The translations under genes and the position numbers were made by a program. Positions 34,813 through 42,947 of a stretch of DNA of 64,000 nucleotides are shown here, one piece after another. Origin of the DNA: 43-108 sp001915545 (GTDB lineage Bacteria; Bacteroidota; Bacteroidia; Bacteroidales; Bacteroidaceae); assembly GCA_902491215.1 (NCBI GenBank), contig CABUGV010000012.1, positions 15,992-79,991 on the forward strand, read 5' to 3'. The notes beneath the pieces are model-generated. The model worked only from the letters and a program-made list of their open reading frames with translations, did no database searches and was not told the DNA's origin. The stretch's first letter is position 1, and each line of letters begins with the position of its first letter.

Positions 34813-35229
34813 TTATTCTACAGTTTTTTTGCAAGGTAAGAATGTGAATTCTGTCGGTTTGAATGTCTCTGACTTTACTGCATCGATCTTGACGCTGTCG
34901 GCTGTGATTGAGAATGTCAGTGTGCTGTCTGCAGGGTTGTATGTTCCTGCTGCATCCTGATTGAAGAATACCTCAATGTTCTGCTTGGTGCCTTCTACGT
35001 CAATTTCGAAGTTCATTGTCTGAGGAGCTATGGCGAGTGCAACGTCCGGATTGTTGAATTCTGTATCGTAGTTCATTGTGCAAACCACTTTGCCGGCAGA
35101 TTCTATAGCTCCGTCGATAGCTGATTCTTCAAGTAGCTGGCTTACTATGTTTCTAAGTGGAAAGCCGTTGATGAACATCTGTTCGCCTACTTCTACTTCG
35201 ACTGAGTCTGTTGCGCCTTCTGACGACAT
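34813..35229 (-). CDS. second half of a two-domain lipoprotein, after an in-frame stop
   Basis: The 138 residues from an ATG at 35229 are homologous to residues ~45-180 of the upstream lipoprotein (DSVEVEVGEQMFINGFPLRN compared with DTVDIAVDNQKISIEDFPLN; both end in FTPxxF-like sequence). It has no signal peptide or lipobox. It lies in the same frame as the preceding gene, separated only by TGA-GAG. It is therefore best seen as the C-terminal domain of one protein cut by a nonsense codon, or translated separately and left in the cytoplasm. The sigma-factor gene starts 9 bases later. Confidence 0.6.
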   Translation of the reverse strand: MSSEGATDSVEVEVGEQMFINGFPLRNIVSQLLEESAIDGAIESAGKVVCTMNYDTEFNNPDVALAIAPQTMNFEIDVEGTKQNIEVFFNQDAAGTYNPADSTLTFSITADSVKIDAVKSETFKPTEFTFLPCKKTVE

Positions 35230-35232
35230 CTC

Positions 35233-35832
35233 TCAGAAGTATTTGCCCGGTACTTCATCTTCGCTGTCGTCCTTGCTTTTTGAAACTGAGTTTACGATGA
35301 AATCCATTGGAGTGAATGATTCAACCTCTGCACCGTCGAGTGTTACGCCTTCTGCCTTCAGAGACATTGAGAGGCTCTGACTCTTGGTGTTGTAGAGAGC
35401 TGAGGCTTCAGATGCAAATGCAACCTTCACTTCCTTTGTCTGTCCTCCGACTTCGAATTCGAACGAAAGGGTGTCGGCCGACAGCGACATGTATACATTC
35501 TTGCCTACTACTTCAGCTGTATAGTTTATGTTGTATGTGATGTCAGAAAGTGAAGATGTTGCTTCGTCTGCTTCTTCTTCAGATACTATAGATTCAACAA
35601 TTTCGTTTAGCGGGAAATCTTCTATCGAAATCTTCTGGTTGTCTACAGCAATGTCAACTGTATCGTTGTTGCCGTTGACTGCCATTACTGCATCGCTGTA
35701 TTCACCTATGACGTCGTAGACGCTGGCCGGTGTACCGCCGTTTCCGTCGTCCTCGTTGCATGATGTGATTGCAAATGTAGTCAAACCTAATAATACTGCT
35801 GTTGCGCTTTTGTACAAATTAATAGTTTTCAT
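35233..35832 (-). CDS. surface-type lipoprotein of unknown function (first half)
   Basis: The 199-residue product starts MKTINLYKSATAVLLGLTTF and has a lipobox ending in AITSC followed by acidic residues (NEDDGNGG), a pattern linked to surface export in Bacteroidota. Its ~130-residue domain repeats in the next frame segment. It may resemble DUF4840-type lipoproteins, but I am not sure. The tail is acidic (KSKDDSEDEVPGKYF) and ends at a TGA that is in frame with the homologous second domain. It shares a locus with an ECF sigma and anti-sigma pair. Confidence 0.7.
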   Translation of the reverse strand: MKTINLYKSATAVLLGLTTFAITSCNEDDGNGGTPASVYDVIGEYSDAVMAVNGNNDTVDIAVDNQKISIEDFPLNEIVESIVSEEEADEATSSLSDITYNINYTAEVVGKNVYMSLSADTLSFEFEVGGQTKEVKVAFASEASALYNTKSQSLSMSLKAEGVTLDGAEVESFTPMDFIVNSVSKSKDDSEDEVPGKYF

Positions 35833-35946
35833 CGTTTCTTGTTTGTTTTCTGTTTTGAGTTATAAATATTTGTTTTTTGAGCGCTCATTAGTATAAATCG
35901 AGTTTATTGCAAACCTTGCATCAATTGTGTCTTATTTAACTTTCTT

Positions 35947-36684
35947 TTACATCATACGACGTTTCAGCATTTCTCTTGGAACTGTTCCGCCGGAGCTCTT
36001 TCCGCTGTTGTATTTGAATTCGGCATATTTGTAGCCGCTAGGTGATTTGTATTTCACTCTAATCTTAACATCCTTGCCTTCTGTGTCTGGAAGGTCTTTG
36101 ATGCTGAAAGCTACAACTGCGTCGCCTATAGTTCCGTATGTATCGCCGGAGGCATTGTGGCGGAATTCCACTTCGTATGGATCTTCGCTGTTGGTGTTCG
36201 TGATCAGATTTACGTAATGAGGTATTCCCGATGGTCCCCATATAGTTCTGAAACGAAGTGTGATGTATCCGTCTTCTACAATGGTGAACCAGTCGCCTAT
36301 AAGTTCCACCGGATCTGAACCGTATATGGAATCGTTCTTCTCTCCCATATTCGGAGCCGGTTGTTTGGTCAGTATGCAGTCAATCCAGTTTACTGTTACA
36401 GCAGCGTCGTAATCGCCGCTGTCATCATCAGTGTATGTGAAATTGGTGAAGGCTCTTACCTCTTTGTCGCCGAATGGCGATGTTGTCATGTTTATAGGCA
36501 GCAGAGTTGTCGAATCATCCAGCTGCAGGTAGGACGAGTTGCCTGATTCTGCATGCTTAACTGTCACTATTGCGTTCGGAAGATGGTAATTGTAGTCGTC
36601 GTCATTGTCGCACGACTGTGTTGCCAATGTTGCTGAAACGGCAATCAGGGATAAGATGCCCCATTTCTTGAAAGATGTTACCAT
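35947..36684 (-). CDS. NigD-like lipoprotein
   Basis: The 245-residue product starts MVTSFKKWGILSLIAVSATL and has a lipobox ending TQSC with acidic DNDDDY after it. The rest is a two-domain beta protein with blocks common to NigD-like proteins of Bacteroides and Prevotella (NAIVTVKHAESGNSSYLQLD, GDWFTIVEDGYITLRFRTIW, EVEFRHNASGDTYG). NigD was first noted in a bacteriocin-related operon, but most homologues have unknown roles. The start at 36684 is chosen because the signal peptide begins there. It lies 114 bases upstream of the two-domain lipoprotein on the same strand. Confidence 0.85.
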   Translation of the reverse strand: MVTSFKKWGILSLIAVSATLATQSCDNDDDYNYHLPNAIVTVKHAESGNSSYLQLDDSTTLLPINMTTSPFGDKEVRAFTNFTYTDDDSGDYDAAVTVNWIDCILTKQPAPNMGEKNDSIYGSDPVELIGDWFTIVEDGYITLRFRTIWGPSGIPHYVNLITNTNSEDPYEVEFRHNASGDTYGTIGDAVVAFSIKDLPDTEGKDVKIRVKYKSPSGYKYAEFKYNSGKSSGGTVPREMLKRRMM

Positions 36685-36804
36685 AAAATAGTTATGTTTT
36701 AGTTTAAATACTGTGTAATATTTAAATGAGGGATTTGCATAACCTTGCATCTGTAAATGCTAATTAAAGTTAATCAGTCTGTGTGCTCTGCCGATTTCGA
36801 TATC

Positions 36805-36860
36805 GCGAGGGCTCATCTTTTTATTTGCGAGCGCCTGAAAATTTATTTTCGAGCCCTCGC
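36805..36860. repeat. palindromic intergenic repeat (GCGAGGGCTC family), copy 2
   Basis: GCGAGGGCTC (36805-36814) is inverted exactly at 36851-36860. As in the 15296 copy, each arm is followed by a TTTTATTT- or AATTTATTTT-like tract. Confidence 0.65.
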
Positions 36861-37167
36861 AATTTATTTTATAGTTAACCGGTTGTGGCGTTTCTTGATT
36901 CTTAAATGCTGATCTGACTGAACTGCTTGGGATGATGTGCTGTAATGTTGCGGTGTTGTATTCTTTGAACGTGATGTCTGTGACAGATGTGCCGGTGGCT
37001 ATTTTTTCTTGTCTGATTGTGGCTCGTTTTCGTAGTTGACTTTTGTCAAGATATTTCGAATGTTCACGATTTTCTTGTGAATAATGCTTATTTATAATGG
37101 ATTATATCGAAATCGAACTGAAAAAATCCGAGCGGTTGTGAACAAATGCTAAAATGAATCGGGTCGG

Positions 37168-37199
37168 TTTGCATGCCTCCAAAAAAATAACTAAGTTTG
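37168..37199 (+). promoter_or_regulatory. promoter of ndk
   Basis: TTTG (37168-37171), 20 bases, TAAGTTTG (37192-37199): a full match to the Bacteroidota consensus, about 50 bases before the ndk ATG. Confidence 0.75.
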
Positions 37200-37248
37200 C
37201 AATTGGTGATTGAAAACACACTCGTTGATAAATTCTTTTTATTCTATG

Positions 37249-37710
37249 ATGGAGAAGACATTGGTCATCCTCAAGCCGTGTGCCGTACAGCGTGCCTTGG
37301 TCGGCGAGGTGACAGCCAGATTTGAACGCAAGGGTTTGCGCCTTGCAGGTATGAAGATGATGCAGCTCGATGATGCGCTGCTGAGTGAACATTATTCTCA
37401 TCTGGCGGACAAGCCGTTCTTCCAGAGGGTGAAAGATTCTATGATGGTGTGTCCGGTCATCTGCTGCTGCTACGAAGGCGTTGATGCAGTTGAGACTGTG
37501 AGACTTATGACTGGTTCGACCACGGGGCGCAAGGCTGCTCCTGGTACAATAAGAGGTGATTTCAGTATGAGCTTCCAGGAAAATATCATACATGCGTCGG
37601 ACTCGAGAGAAACAGCTGAGATTGAGTTAAAGAGATTTTTCAAACCTGAGGAGATTTTTGATTATACACCTGCAACGGCGCAGTATCTTTACGCCAGCGA
37701 TGAATTTTGA
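37249..37710 (+). CDS. ndk: nucleoside diphosphate kinase
   Basis: NDK moves the gamma-phosphate of ATP to other nucleoside diphosphates. The 153-residue product starts MEKTLVILKPCAVQRALVGE. It has the active-site His in NIIHASDSRETAEIE and the conserved RPGTIRGDF-like block (APGTIRGDFS). ATG 37249 is preferred to ATG 37246 because NDKs begin MEKTLV/ILKP; the difference is one residue. Confidence 0.96.
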   Translation: MEKTLVILKPCAVQRALVGEVTARFERKGLRLAGMKMMQLDDALLSEHYSHLADKPFFQRVKDSMMVCPVICCCYEGVDAVETVRLMTGSTTGRKAAPGTIRGDFSMSFQENIIHASDSRETAEIELKRFFKPEEIFDYTPATAQYLYASDEF

Positions 37711-37759
37711 TACCTCCCCTATTCCCTCGTGAAGAGAGAACAAAAAACTGACAAAACCC

Positions 37760-38737
37760 GTGAATTTCAAAACAATCAAAAGAACAATAGGTACGGCCAT
37801 GCTTATCGTATTGGCCACAGGAGCAACGGCACAGGACTTGATTTCGCGACAGGCTCCGTCGGATAGACGAATGAAGGATGTTGAAAACATCAAGCTTAAG
37901 AATCTCATAGAGAAAGAAGATCTTAATAATCCTGCGTCATACATATATTCTAATTGGGAAAATAACTCTCTTCGAGGCGTTGAAGGAAGGGTCGGAGCAA
38001 ACTTCAAGATTGACCTTAGAGGTTTCTGCATGCCGACACCAAGCCGTAAAATCACTTCGAAATTCGGATATAGATGGAGAAGAATCCATGAAGGACTAGA
38101 TATAAAGGTTTATACCGGAGATACCATTGTGGCAGCTTTTGACGGAAAGGTTAGAATGGTGAAGTACGAGCGTAGAGGATATGGTTACTATGTCGTAATT
38201 CGTCATCCTAACGGACTTGAGACTCTTTACGGCCATTTGAGCAAGCAACTTGTTAAGGAAAATCAGATTGTCAAGGCTGGAGAAGTTATCGGTCTGGGTG
38301 GAAATACAGGACGTTCTAATGGTTCCCACCTGCATTTTGAAACACGTCTTTTGGGGGCTCCTATAAATCCTGCATTGTTGTTTGATTTTGAAAATCAGGA
38401 CGTAACAGGCGATTTCTACGTTTCGAAACTCGGTGAAATGAAGCGTGGAGACTGGGCTTCGCTGGAAGTGGCTTCAGAAGATAAATACGCTTCTGCCGAA
38501 GAGGTGAAAGAAGCTGAAAAAGTTGAGGCTTCAACTGCTGTAAAGCCTGAAACTAAGACAGTTGTTTCAAAGAAAAAATCTTCAGGAAACTCTAGAAGAA
38601 CATATAGAGTCAAGAGCGGTGACAGTTTGTATACAATTGCGCGCAAGCAGGGAACTACCGTGAAGAAATTGTGCGAACTGAATAATCTCAGTCCTAAGTC
38701 TATTATACGCAAGGGACAGGTTATCAGATGTTCTTGA
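37760..38737 (+). CDS. M23-family peptidase with C-terminal LysM domain
   Basis: The 325-residue product is a predicted periplasmic cell-wall endopeptidase. A signal peptide is encoded from a GTG start at 37760 (cleavage near ATAQ). The M23 zinc-protease domain (about 95-210) contains HEGLDIKVYTGDTIVAAFDG, a YGHLSK motif and the final SHLHFETR zinc site. A Lys/Glu/Ser linker leads to one LysM peptidoglycan-binding domain (TYRVKSGDSLYTIARKQGTT). It could cut cross-bridges or act with division factors. ATG 37799 is an alternative start but would shorten the signal peptide. Confidence 0.93.
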   Translation: MNFKTIKRTIGTAMLIVLATGATAQDLISRQAPSDRRMKDVENIKLKNLIEKEDLNNPASYIYSNWENNSLRGVEGRVGANFKIDLRGFCMPTPSRKITSKFGYRWRRIHEGLDIKVYTGDTIVAAFDGKVRMVKYERRGYGYYVVIRHPNGLETLYGHLSKQLVKENQIVKAGEVIGLGGNTGRSNGSHLHFETRLLGAPINPALLFDFENQDVTGDFYVSKLGEMKRGDWASLEVASEDKYASAEEVKEAEKVEASTAVKPETKTVVSKKKSSGNSRRTYRVKSGDSLYTIARKQGTTVKKLCELNNLSPKSIIRKGQVIRCS

Positions 38738-38770
38738 TGGATAATGGCAGTGTTTTGACGTTCACATATA

Positions 38771-38799
38771 GGCCCGGCTATGTAAGTCGGGCCATTTTT
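38771..38799 (+). terminator. Rho-independent terminator
   Basis: GGCCCGGCT (38771-38779) pairs with AGTCGGGCC (38785-38793), followed by ATTTTT. Confidence 0.85.
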
Positions 38800-38844
38800 G
38801 TTCAGTTTTTTCGTCAGCCTGCTCTTTAGGACGATAAAAAGTAT

Positions 38845-38852
38845 TAACTTTG
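38845..38852 (+). promoter_or_regulatory. -7 element upstream of the DUF1599 gene
   Basis: TAACTTTG matches TAnnTTTG, 22 bases before the ATG. The -33 region is weak. Confidence 0.55.
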
Positions 38853-38874
38853 TGAGTGTATTAAATTGGCATAA

Positions 38875-39471
38875 ATGAAGGTTTCGGATAAAAAGATGAT
38901 TTGTGAGGATACGGAAGAGCAGTTCAAGCTGATAATGGCAAAATGTCGCGATACATTTTCCAAGAAGCTTCATGACTACGGATGTGCTTGGAGAATAATG
39001 CGTCCGATATCTGTGACAGACCAGATACTCATTAAGGCCAATCGCATCAGAAGCCTTGAGGTCAAGGGGGTATCGCTGGTGGGTGAAGGCATATATCCTG
39101 AATTCATGGCCATCGTGAACTACGGTATAATCGGACTTATACAGCTTGAGTTCGGTTATGCGGAACGTGAGGATATGACCGACGAGGAGGCGCTTGCCAA
39201 TTATGACAAGTATGCGCAGAAAGCATTGGAACTGATGCTTCGTAAGAATCATGATTACGATGAAGCATGGCGGGCGATGCGTGTAAGTTCGTACACGGAT
39301 CTTATCCTTATGAAGATTTACAGAACAAAGCAGATTGAAGGTAATGGCGGAAAGACTCTCGTTTCTGAGGGTATAGATGCCAATTACATGGATATGATAA
39401 ATTATTCTGTCTTCGGACTTATAAAGTTGGAGTTCGGAGACGATAATGATGCAGCCGGCGTTCAGCAGTAA
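38875..39471 (+). CDS. DUF1599 protein (two repeats)
   Basis: The 198-residue product consists of two related halves, each with a KxxDYxxAWRxMR motif (KLHDYGCAWRIMR and KNHDYDEAWRAMR), an LILMK-type helix and an INYxxxGLIxLEFG ending. This is DUF1599, also called nucleotide-modification-associated domain 1. Its helical fold suggests a MazG-like nucleotide-binding role; the actual function is not established. It precedes the DoxX gene by 15 bases and is likely co-transcribed with DoxX and tpiA, a common order in Bacteroidales. Confidence 0.85.
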   Translation: MKVSDKKMICEDTEEQFKLIMAKCRDTFSKKLHDYGCAWRIMRPISVTDQILIKANRIRSLEVKGVSLVGEGIYPEFMAIVNYGIIGLIQLEFGYAEREDMTDEEALANYDKYAQKALELMLRKNHDYDEAWRAMRVSSYTDLILMKIYRTKQIEGNGGKTLVSEGIDANYMDMINYSVFGLIKLEFGDDNDAAGVQQ

Positions 39472-39486
39472 ACGGAGTGTTTGGTT

Positions 39487-40848
39487 ATGAGCGGTAAAAT
39501 CAGAAATATTCTTGTTAGGGCGATTGTCAACGTTTGCCGTATGATACTTGCCGCTACGTTCATATTTTCCGGTTTTGTCAAAGCCAATGATCCGTATGGA
39601 ACAGCTTATAAGCTTCAGGACTATCTGACTGCTTTCGGCTTTGCAGACATTCCGAACTTCCTAGTGTTTGCTATGGCTGTAGTTGTGGCCATGGTAGAAT
39701 TCACGATGGGTATATACCTGCTGTTCGGCATAAGCAGAAGTGCCATCTCGAAGCTGGTGCTGTTTTTCATGTCGTTCATGACTCTGCTGACGGTATATAT
39801 CTACATCTACGATCCTGTTAAGGATTGCGGTTGTTTCGGCGATGCAATTGTGCTGACAAACTTTGAGACACTGCTTAAGAATATAGTTCTTCTTGGAGCT
39901 GCTGTCGTGTTAGTACGTAAGCCCGAACATCAGGTTGAGTTCGTGAGCTCGAATTTTGCATGGCTGGTTTCTCTGTACGCAGTCGTTTTCGTACTGGGAT
40001 TTTCGGTGGCTTGCATACGCAACCTTCCGTTCATAGATTACCGGCCGTTCCATATCGGAGCAAACATAAGAGAAGCTGTAGAGCTTCCCGACAGTCTGAT
40101 GCCGGTGTACGAGGCGCGTATCGTTTATGAACGCAATGGTGAAAGGCTCGAACTCCTTCCTGAGGATGACGATCCGGACAGCACATGGACTTATGTGGAG
40201 ACAACCCGAAAGCTTGTAAAGGCTGGGGGAGTGCCTGATGTGCAGAACCTGTATATGGAGGATCCGCAGTCTGATTTCGATTTGTCGGAAATGATATTGG
40301 AAGATGAGGGATACACGTTCCTTCTTATTTCTCCGAATCTGAAAAATGCCGACGACAGCAATGTCGATCTTATCAATGAGGCCTACGACTATGCAGTTGA
40401 AAAAGGATATGCTTTTTATTGCCTTACTGCTTCAGACTCGACCGACCGACAGTATTGGGTTGAACATACCGGTGCTGAATATGGATTTTTGCGGAGCGAC
40501 GAGCTGACTCTGAAAACCATAGTACGGTCCAATCCGGGATTGGTTCTGATGAGGAACGGTGTCATCGTGAATAAATGGAGCAGTTTTGACCTTCCTGACG
40601 AGTACGAACTTAATGGCAGATTGGAAGATATTCCTGCAGGGAAAATCCATTATGTACCGCTGGAGCGCAAATTGGCTTATGTGCTGATGCTGTTTTTTGT
40701 TCCGCTCTTCGTCCTGACGCTGTTGGACAGAATGGCAATGGGATGGTCGTTCTACAGGCGAATGAAAAGAAAGACTGAAGAATTGAATCTTGATGAAATA
40801 GAGAAAAATATCCACAATACGTTTAACTCTAAAAATAAAGAAAAATGA
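39487..40848 (+). CDS. DoxX-family membrane protein with C-terminal extension
   Basis: The 453-residue product has four N-terminal helices of the DoxX type (ILAATFIFSGFVKANDPYG, LVFAMAVVVAMVEFTMGIYL, VKDCGCFGDAI). Two further helices flank a ~190-residue extracytoplasmic region that looks thioredoxin-like without a CxxC motif (TFLLISPNLKNADDSNVDLI, NPGLVLMRNGVIVNKW). The Cys pair in DCGCFGD is conserved in the family. The role may concern redox or membrane maintenance, but it is uncharacterised. The last codons overlap the tpiA start by 4 bases. Confidence 0.85.
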   Translation: MSGKIRNILVRAIVNVCRMILAATFIFSGFVKANDPYGTAYKLQDYLTAFGFADIPNFLVFAMAVVVAMVEFTMGIYLLFGISRSAISKLVLFFMSFMTLLTVYIYIYDPVKDCGCFGDAIVLTNFETLLKNIVLLGAAVVLVRKPEHQVEFVSSNFAWLVSLYAVVFVLGFSVACIRNLPFIDYRPFHIGANIREAVELPDSLMPVYEARIVYERNGERLELLPEDDDPDSTWTYVETTRKLVKAGGVPDVQNLYMEDPQSDFDLSEMILEDEGYTFLLISPNLKNADDSNVDLINEAYDYAVEKGYAFYCLTASDSTDRQYWVEHTGAEYGFLRSDELTLKTIVRSNPGLVLMRNGVIVNKWSSFDLPDEYELNGRLEDIPAGKIHYVPLERKLAYVLMLFFVPLFVLTLLDRMAMGWSFYRRMKRKTEELNLDEIEKNIHNTFNSKNKEK

Positions 40849-41603
40849 GAAAGAAAATCGTAGCAGGTAACTGGAAGATGAATCTTAATCTTCAGGAAGG
40901 TGTTGCACTTGCAAAGGAACTCAACGAGGCTCTTGCAGCTGACAAACCAAATTGTGATGTTATAATCTGCACTCCGTTCATACACCTTGCTTCTGTAGCA
41001 CAGGTTCTCGACCAGAACGTTATCGGTCTTGGTGCTGAAAACTGTGCAGACAAGGCTAAGGGTGCTTTCACTGGTGAAGTTTCTGCAGAGATGGTTAAGT
41101 CTACAGGTGCACAGTACGTAATTCTCGGCCACTCTGAGCGTCGTGAATACTACAAGGAAACTCCAGAAATCCTGAAGGAGAAAGTTCAGCTTGCACTTGC
41201 TAACGGACTGAAGGTTATTTTCTGTATCGGCGAGAGCCTTGAGGAGCGTGAGGCTAACAAGCAGAACGAAGTTGTTAAGGCTGAGCTCGAAGGATCTGTA
41301 TTCAACCTTTCAGCTGAGGACTTCAGCAAAATCATCGTTGCTTACGAACCAATCTGGGCTATCGGTACAGGTAAGACTGCTACTGCTGAGCAGGCTGAAG
41401 AAATACACGCATACATCCGTTCTTGCATTGCTGAGAAGTACGGTGCTGAGGTTGCTGAGAACACTTCAATTCTTTATGGTGGTTCTTGCAAGGCTTCAAA
41501 TGCTCCTGAGCTTTTCGCAAAGGCAGACATCGACGGTGGACTCATTGGCGGTGCTTCTTTGAAAGCTGCTGACTTCAAGGGCATTATCGACGCATGGAAA
41601 TAA
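40845..41603 (+). CDS. tpiA: triosephosphate isomerase
   Basis: TpiA interconverts dihydroxyacetone phosphate and glyceraldehyde-3-phosphate. The 252-residue TIM barrel has GNWKMN, the active-site His in ILGHSERR, the catalytic Glu in VAYEPIWAIGTGKTA and the phosphate-binding ILYGGSCKASN and DGGLIGGASL segments. It is translationally coupled to the DoxX gene by a 4-base overlap. Confidence 0.97.
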   Translation: MRKKIVAGNWKMNLNLQEGVALAKELNEALAADKPNCDVIICTPFIHLASVAQVLDQNVIGLGAENCADKAKGAFTGEVSAEMVKSTGAQYVILGHSERREYYKETPEILKEKVQLALANGLKVIFCIGESLEEREANKQNEVVKAELEGSVFNLSAEDFSKIIVAYEPIWAIGTGKTATAEQAEEIHAYIRSCIAEKYGAEVAENTSILYGGSCKASNAPELFAKADIDGGLIGGASLKAADFKGIIDAWK

Positions 41604-41632
41604 TTGATACATTTATGCGTCATACCATTTGA

Positions 41633-41678
41633 GGACAAGGGCCTGCCGTGTTTCGCGGCAGGCATTGTCCTTCTTTTT
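41633..41678 (+). terminator. Rho-independent terminator after tpiA
   Basis: GGACAA and GCCTGCCG (41633-41648, with a 2-base bulge) pair with CGGCAGGC and TTGTCC (41656-41670), followed by TTCTTTTT. Confidence 0.85.
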
Positions 41679-41707
41679 GTTTTTCCACAATGTTATTTTT
41701 CAGATAT

Positions 41708-42211
41708 ATGTTTAGACGTTTCTTGATGCTTGTGCTGATAGCGGCTCCTGCAGCATCAGCTTTTGCGCAAACCGGTTTTATCGAGCGTGTACAAGAGCCT
41801 GTGAAAGGGAAGGGTACAGTGACAATCAATCAGGATCAAAGGCTTACGAACATAATAAACGGCCTGGGACTTCCTGAAGTTTCAACACAAAGCACTGATG
41901 CTGAAACCTCGAACGTGCAGCCAGGAATCCAGTCGGGCAAGAAGGTAAAGGCCCGCGGTTATAGAATTCAGGTTTATTGGGGAGGAAGCCAGCGTATTGA
42001 CCAGACCAAGGCTATGAATGCCGGAAACAAGGTGACAAGCATTTTCCCGGAATTGGAGGCTTACACTTCATTCGAATCACCGCATTGGCGTTGCCGTGTG
42101 GGCGATTTTGTGTCCAGACAGGATGCTGTTGAGTACCTTGCCAAGATGCGTGAGGCAAATTTGGGCTCCGGTGCAATGATTGTAAGAAGCGAAATATTCG
42201 TATATCAGTGA
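41708..42211 (+). CDS. SPOR-domain protein
   Basis: The ~167-residue exported protein has a signal peptide (FLMLVLIAAPAASAFAQ) and a C-terminal SPOR domain (about 90-165: ARGYRIQVYWGGSQRIDQTK, FESPHWRCRVGDFVSRQDAV). SPOR domains bind denuded glycan strands at division sites. ATG 41690 is an alternative start. The tpiA terminator lies directly upstream, so it has its own transcript. Confidence 0.85.
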   Translation: MFRRFLMLVLIAAPAASAFAQTGFIERVQEPVKGKGTVTINQDQRLTNIINGLGLPEVSTQSTDAETSNVQPGIQSGKKVKARGYRIQVYWGGSQRIDQTKAMNAGNKVTSIFPELEAYTSFESPHWRCRVGDFVSRQDAVEYLAKMREANLGSGAMIVRSEIFVYQ

Positions 42212-42246
42212 TGTTTAGGTTTTAATTGTATATCTGTGTAGAAAGG

Positions 42247-42254
42247 TATTTTTG
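42247..42254 (+). promoter_or_regulatory. -7 element upstream of folE
   Basis: TATTTTTG fits TAnnTTTG, 36 bases before the folE ATG, with a TTG 18 bases further upstream. Confidence 0.5.
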
Positions 42255-42290
42255 ACACTGCAGATATGTGTTATAAGAAATTTTTGAATA

Positions 42291-42863
42291 ATGGAATATG
42301 ATGCTAAGATTGAAGAACTGAAAGCTTGCTGCAGACGGCAGTTGGAAGTGATCGGCGAAGACGTTGAACGCGAAGGATTGGTGAAAACCCCTGAACGTGT
42401 GGCAAAAGCCATGCTTGAGTTTACACGGGGATATTCCATGGATCCTGTTGAAGTCTTGAATTCTGCCAAGTTCAAAGAGGACTATTCCAGCATGGTTATT
42501 GTTAAGGATATAATCTTCTATTCGCTCTGTGAGCATCACATGCTTCCGTTTTACGGCAAGGCGCACGTGGCATATATTCCAAATGGATATATTACAGGAC
42601 TGAGCAAGATTGCCCGCGTGGTTGATATCTTTTCACACCGCTTGCAGGTGCAGGAGCGTATGACTATGCAGATACGCGAAGCCATCGAAAAGGCCCTCAA
42701 TCCGCTGGGCGTGATGGTTGTCGTTGAGGCTCACCACATGTGCATGCAGATGCGTGGAGTGGAAAAGCCGGACTCTTTGACCACTACTGCCGATTATTCA
42801 GGCAAGTTCTGTGACGCAGAAACACGGCGCGATTTCTTCAGCCGTGTAGAGTTTGAACGTTGA
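42291..42863 (+). CDS. folE: GTP cyclohydrolase I
   Basis: FolE converts GTP to 7,8-dihydroneopterin triphosphate, the first step of folate synthesis. The 190-residue product has the zinc-site Cys and His in YSLCEHHMLPFYGKAHVAYI and the second Cys in VEAHHMCMQMRGV. GLSKIARVVDIFSHRLQVQE is also present. Length is normal and a terminator follows. Confidence 0.97.
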   Translation: MEYDAKIEELKACCRRQLEVIGEDVEREGLVKTPERVAKAMLEFTRGYSMDPVEVLNSAKFKEDYSSMVIVKDIIFYSLCEHHMLPFYGKAHVAYIPNGYITGLSKIARVVDIFSHRLQVQERMTMQIREAIEKALNPLGVMVVVEAHHMCMQMRGVEKPDSLTTTADYSGKFCDAETRRDFFSRVEFER

Positions 42864-42879
42864 TAAGCGGTTATTATAT

Positions 42880-42926
42880 AGCATCATAGTTACTGCATTC
42901 GCAGGTGCGGTGATGCTTCATTTTTT
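42880..42926 (+). terminator. Rho-independent terminator after folE
   Basis: AGCATCA (42880-42886) pairs with TGATGCT (42911-42917), with an inner CTGC/GCAG stem, followed by a T run. Confidence 0.75.
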
Positions 42927-42947
42927 TATGTTTGATGTAAAGGACAT

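Larger units (their letters stand above)
36685..37248. other. 564-base divergent intergenic region
   Basis: No gene is apparent between the minus-strand NigD gene and ndk. It contains the GCGAGGGCTC palindrome (36805-36860) and a strong promoter for ndk (37168-37199). The sequence between 36870 and 37160 shows nothing recognisable. Confidence 0.6.

Noticed and set aside
38416..39252. 278-codon open frame on the minus strand
   Set aside because: It covers the M23 peptidase end, a terminator and the DUF1599 gene in antisense, and shows no coding character.
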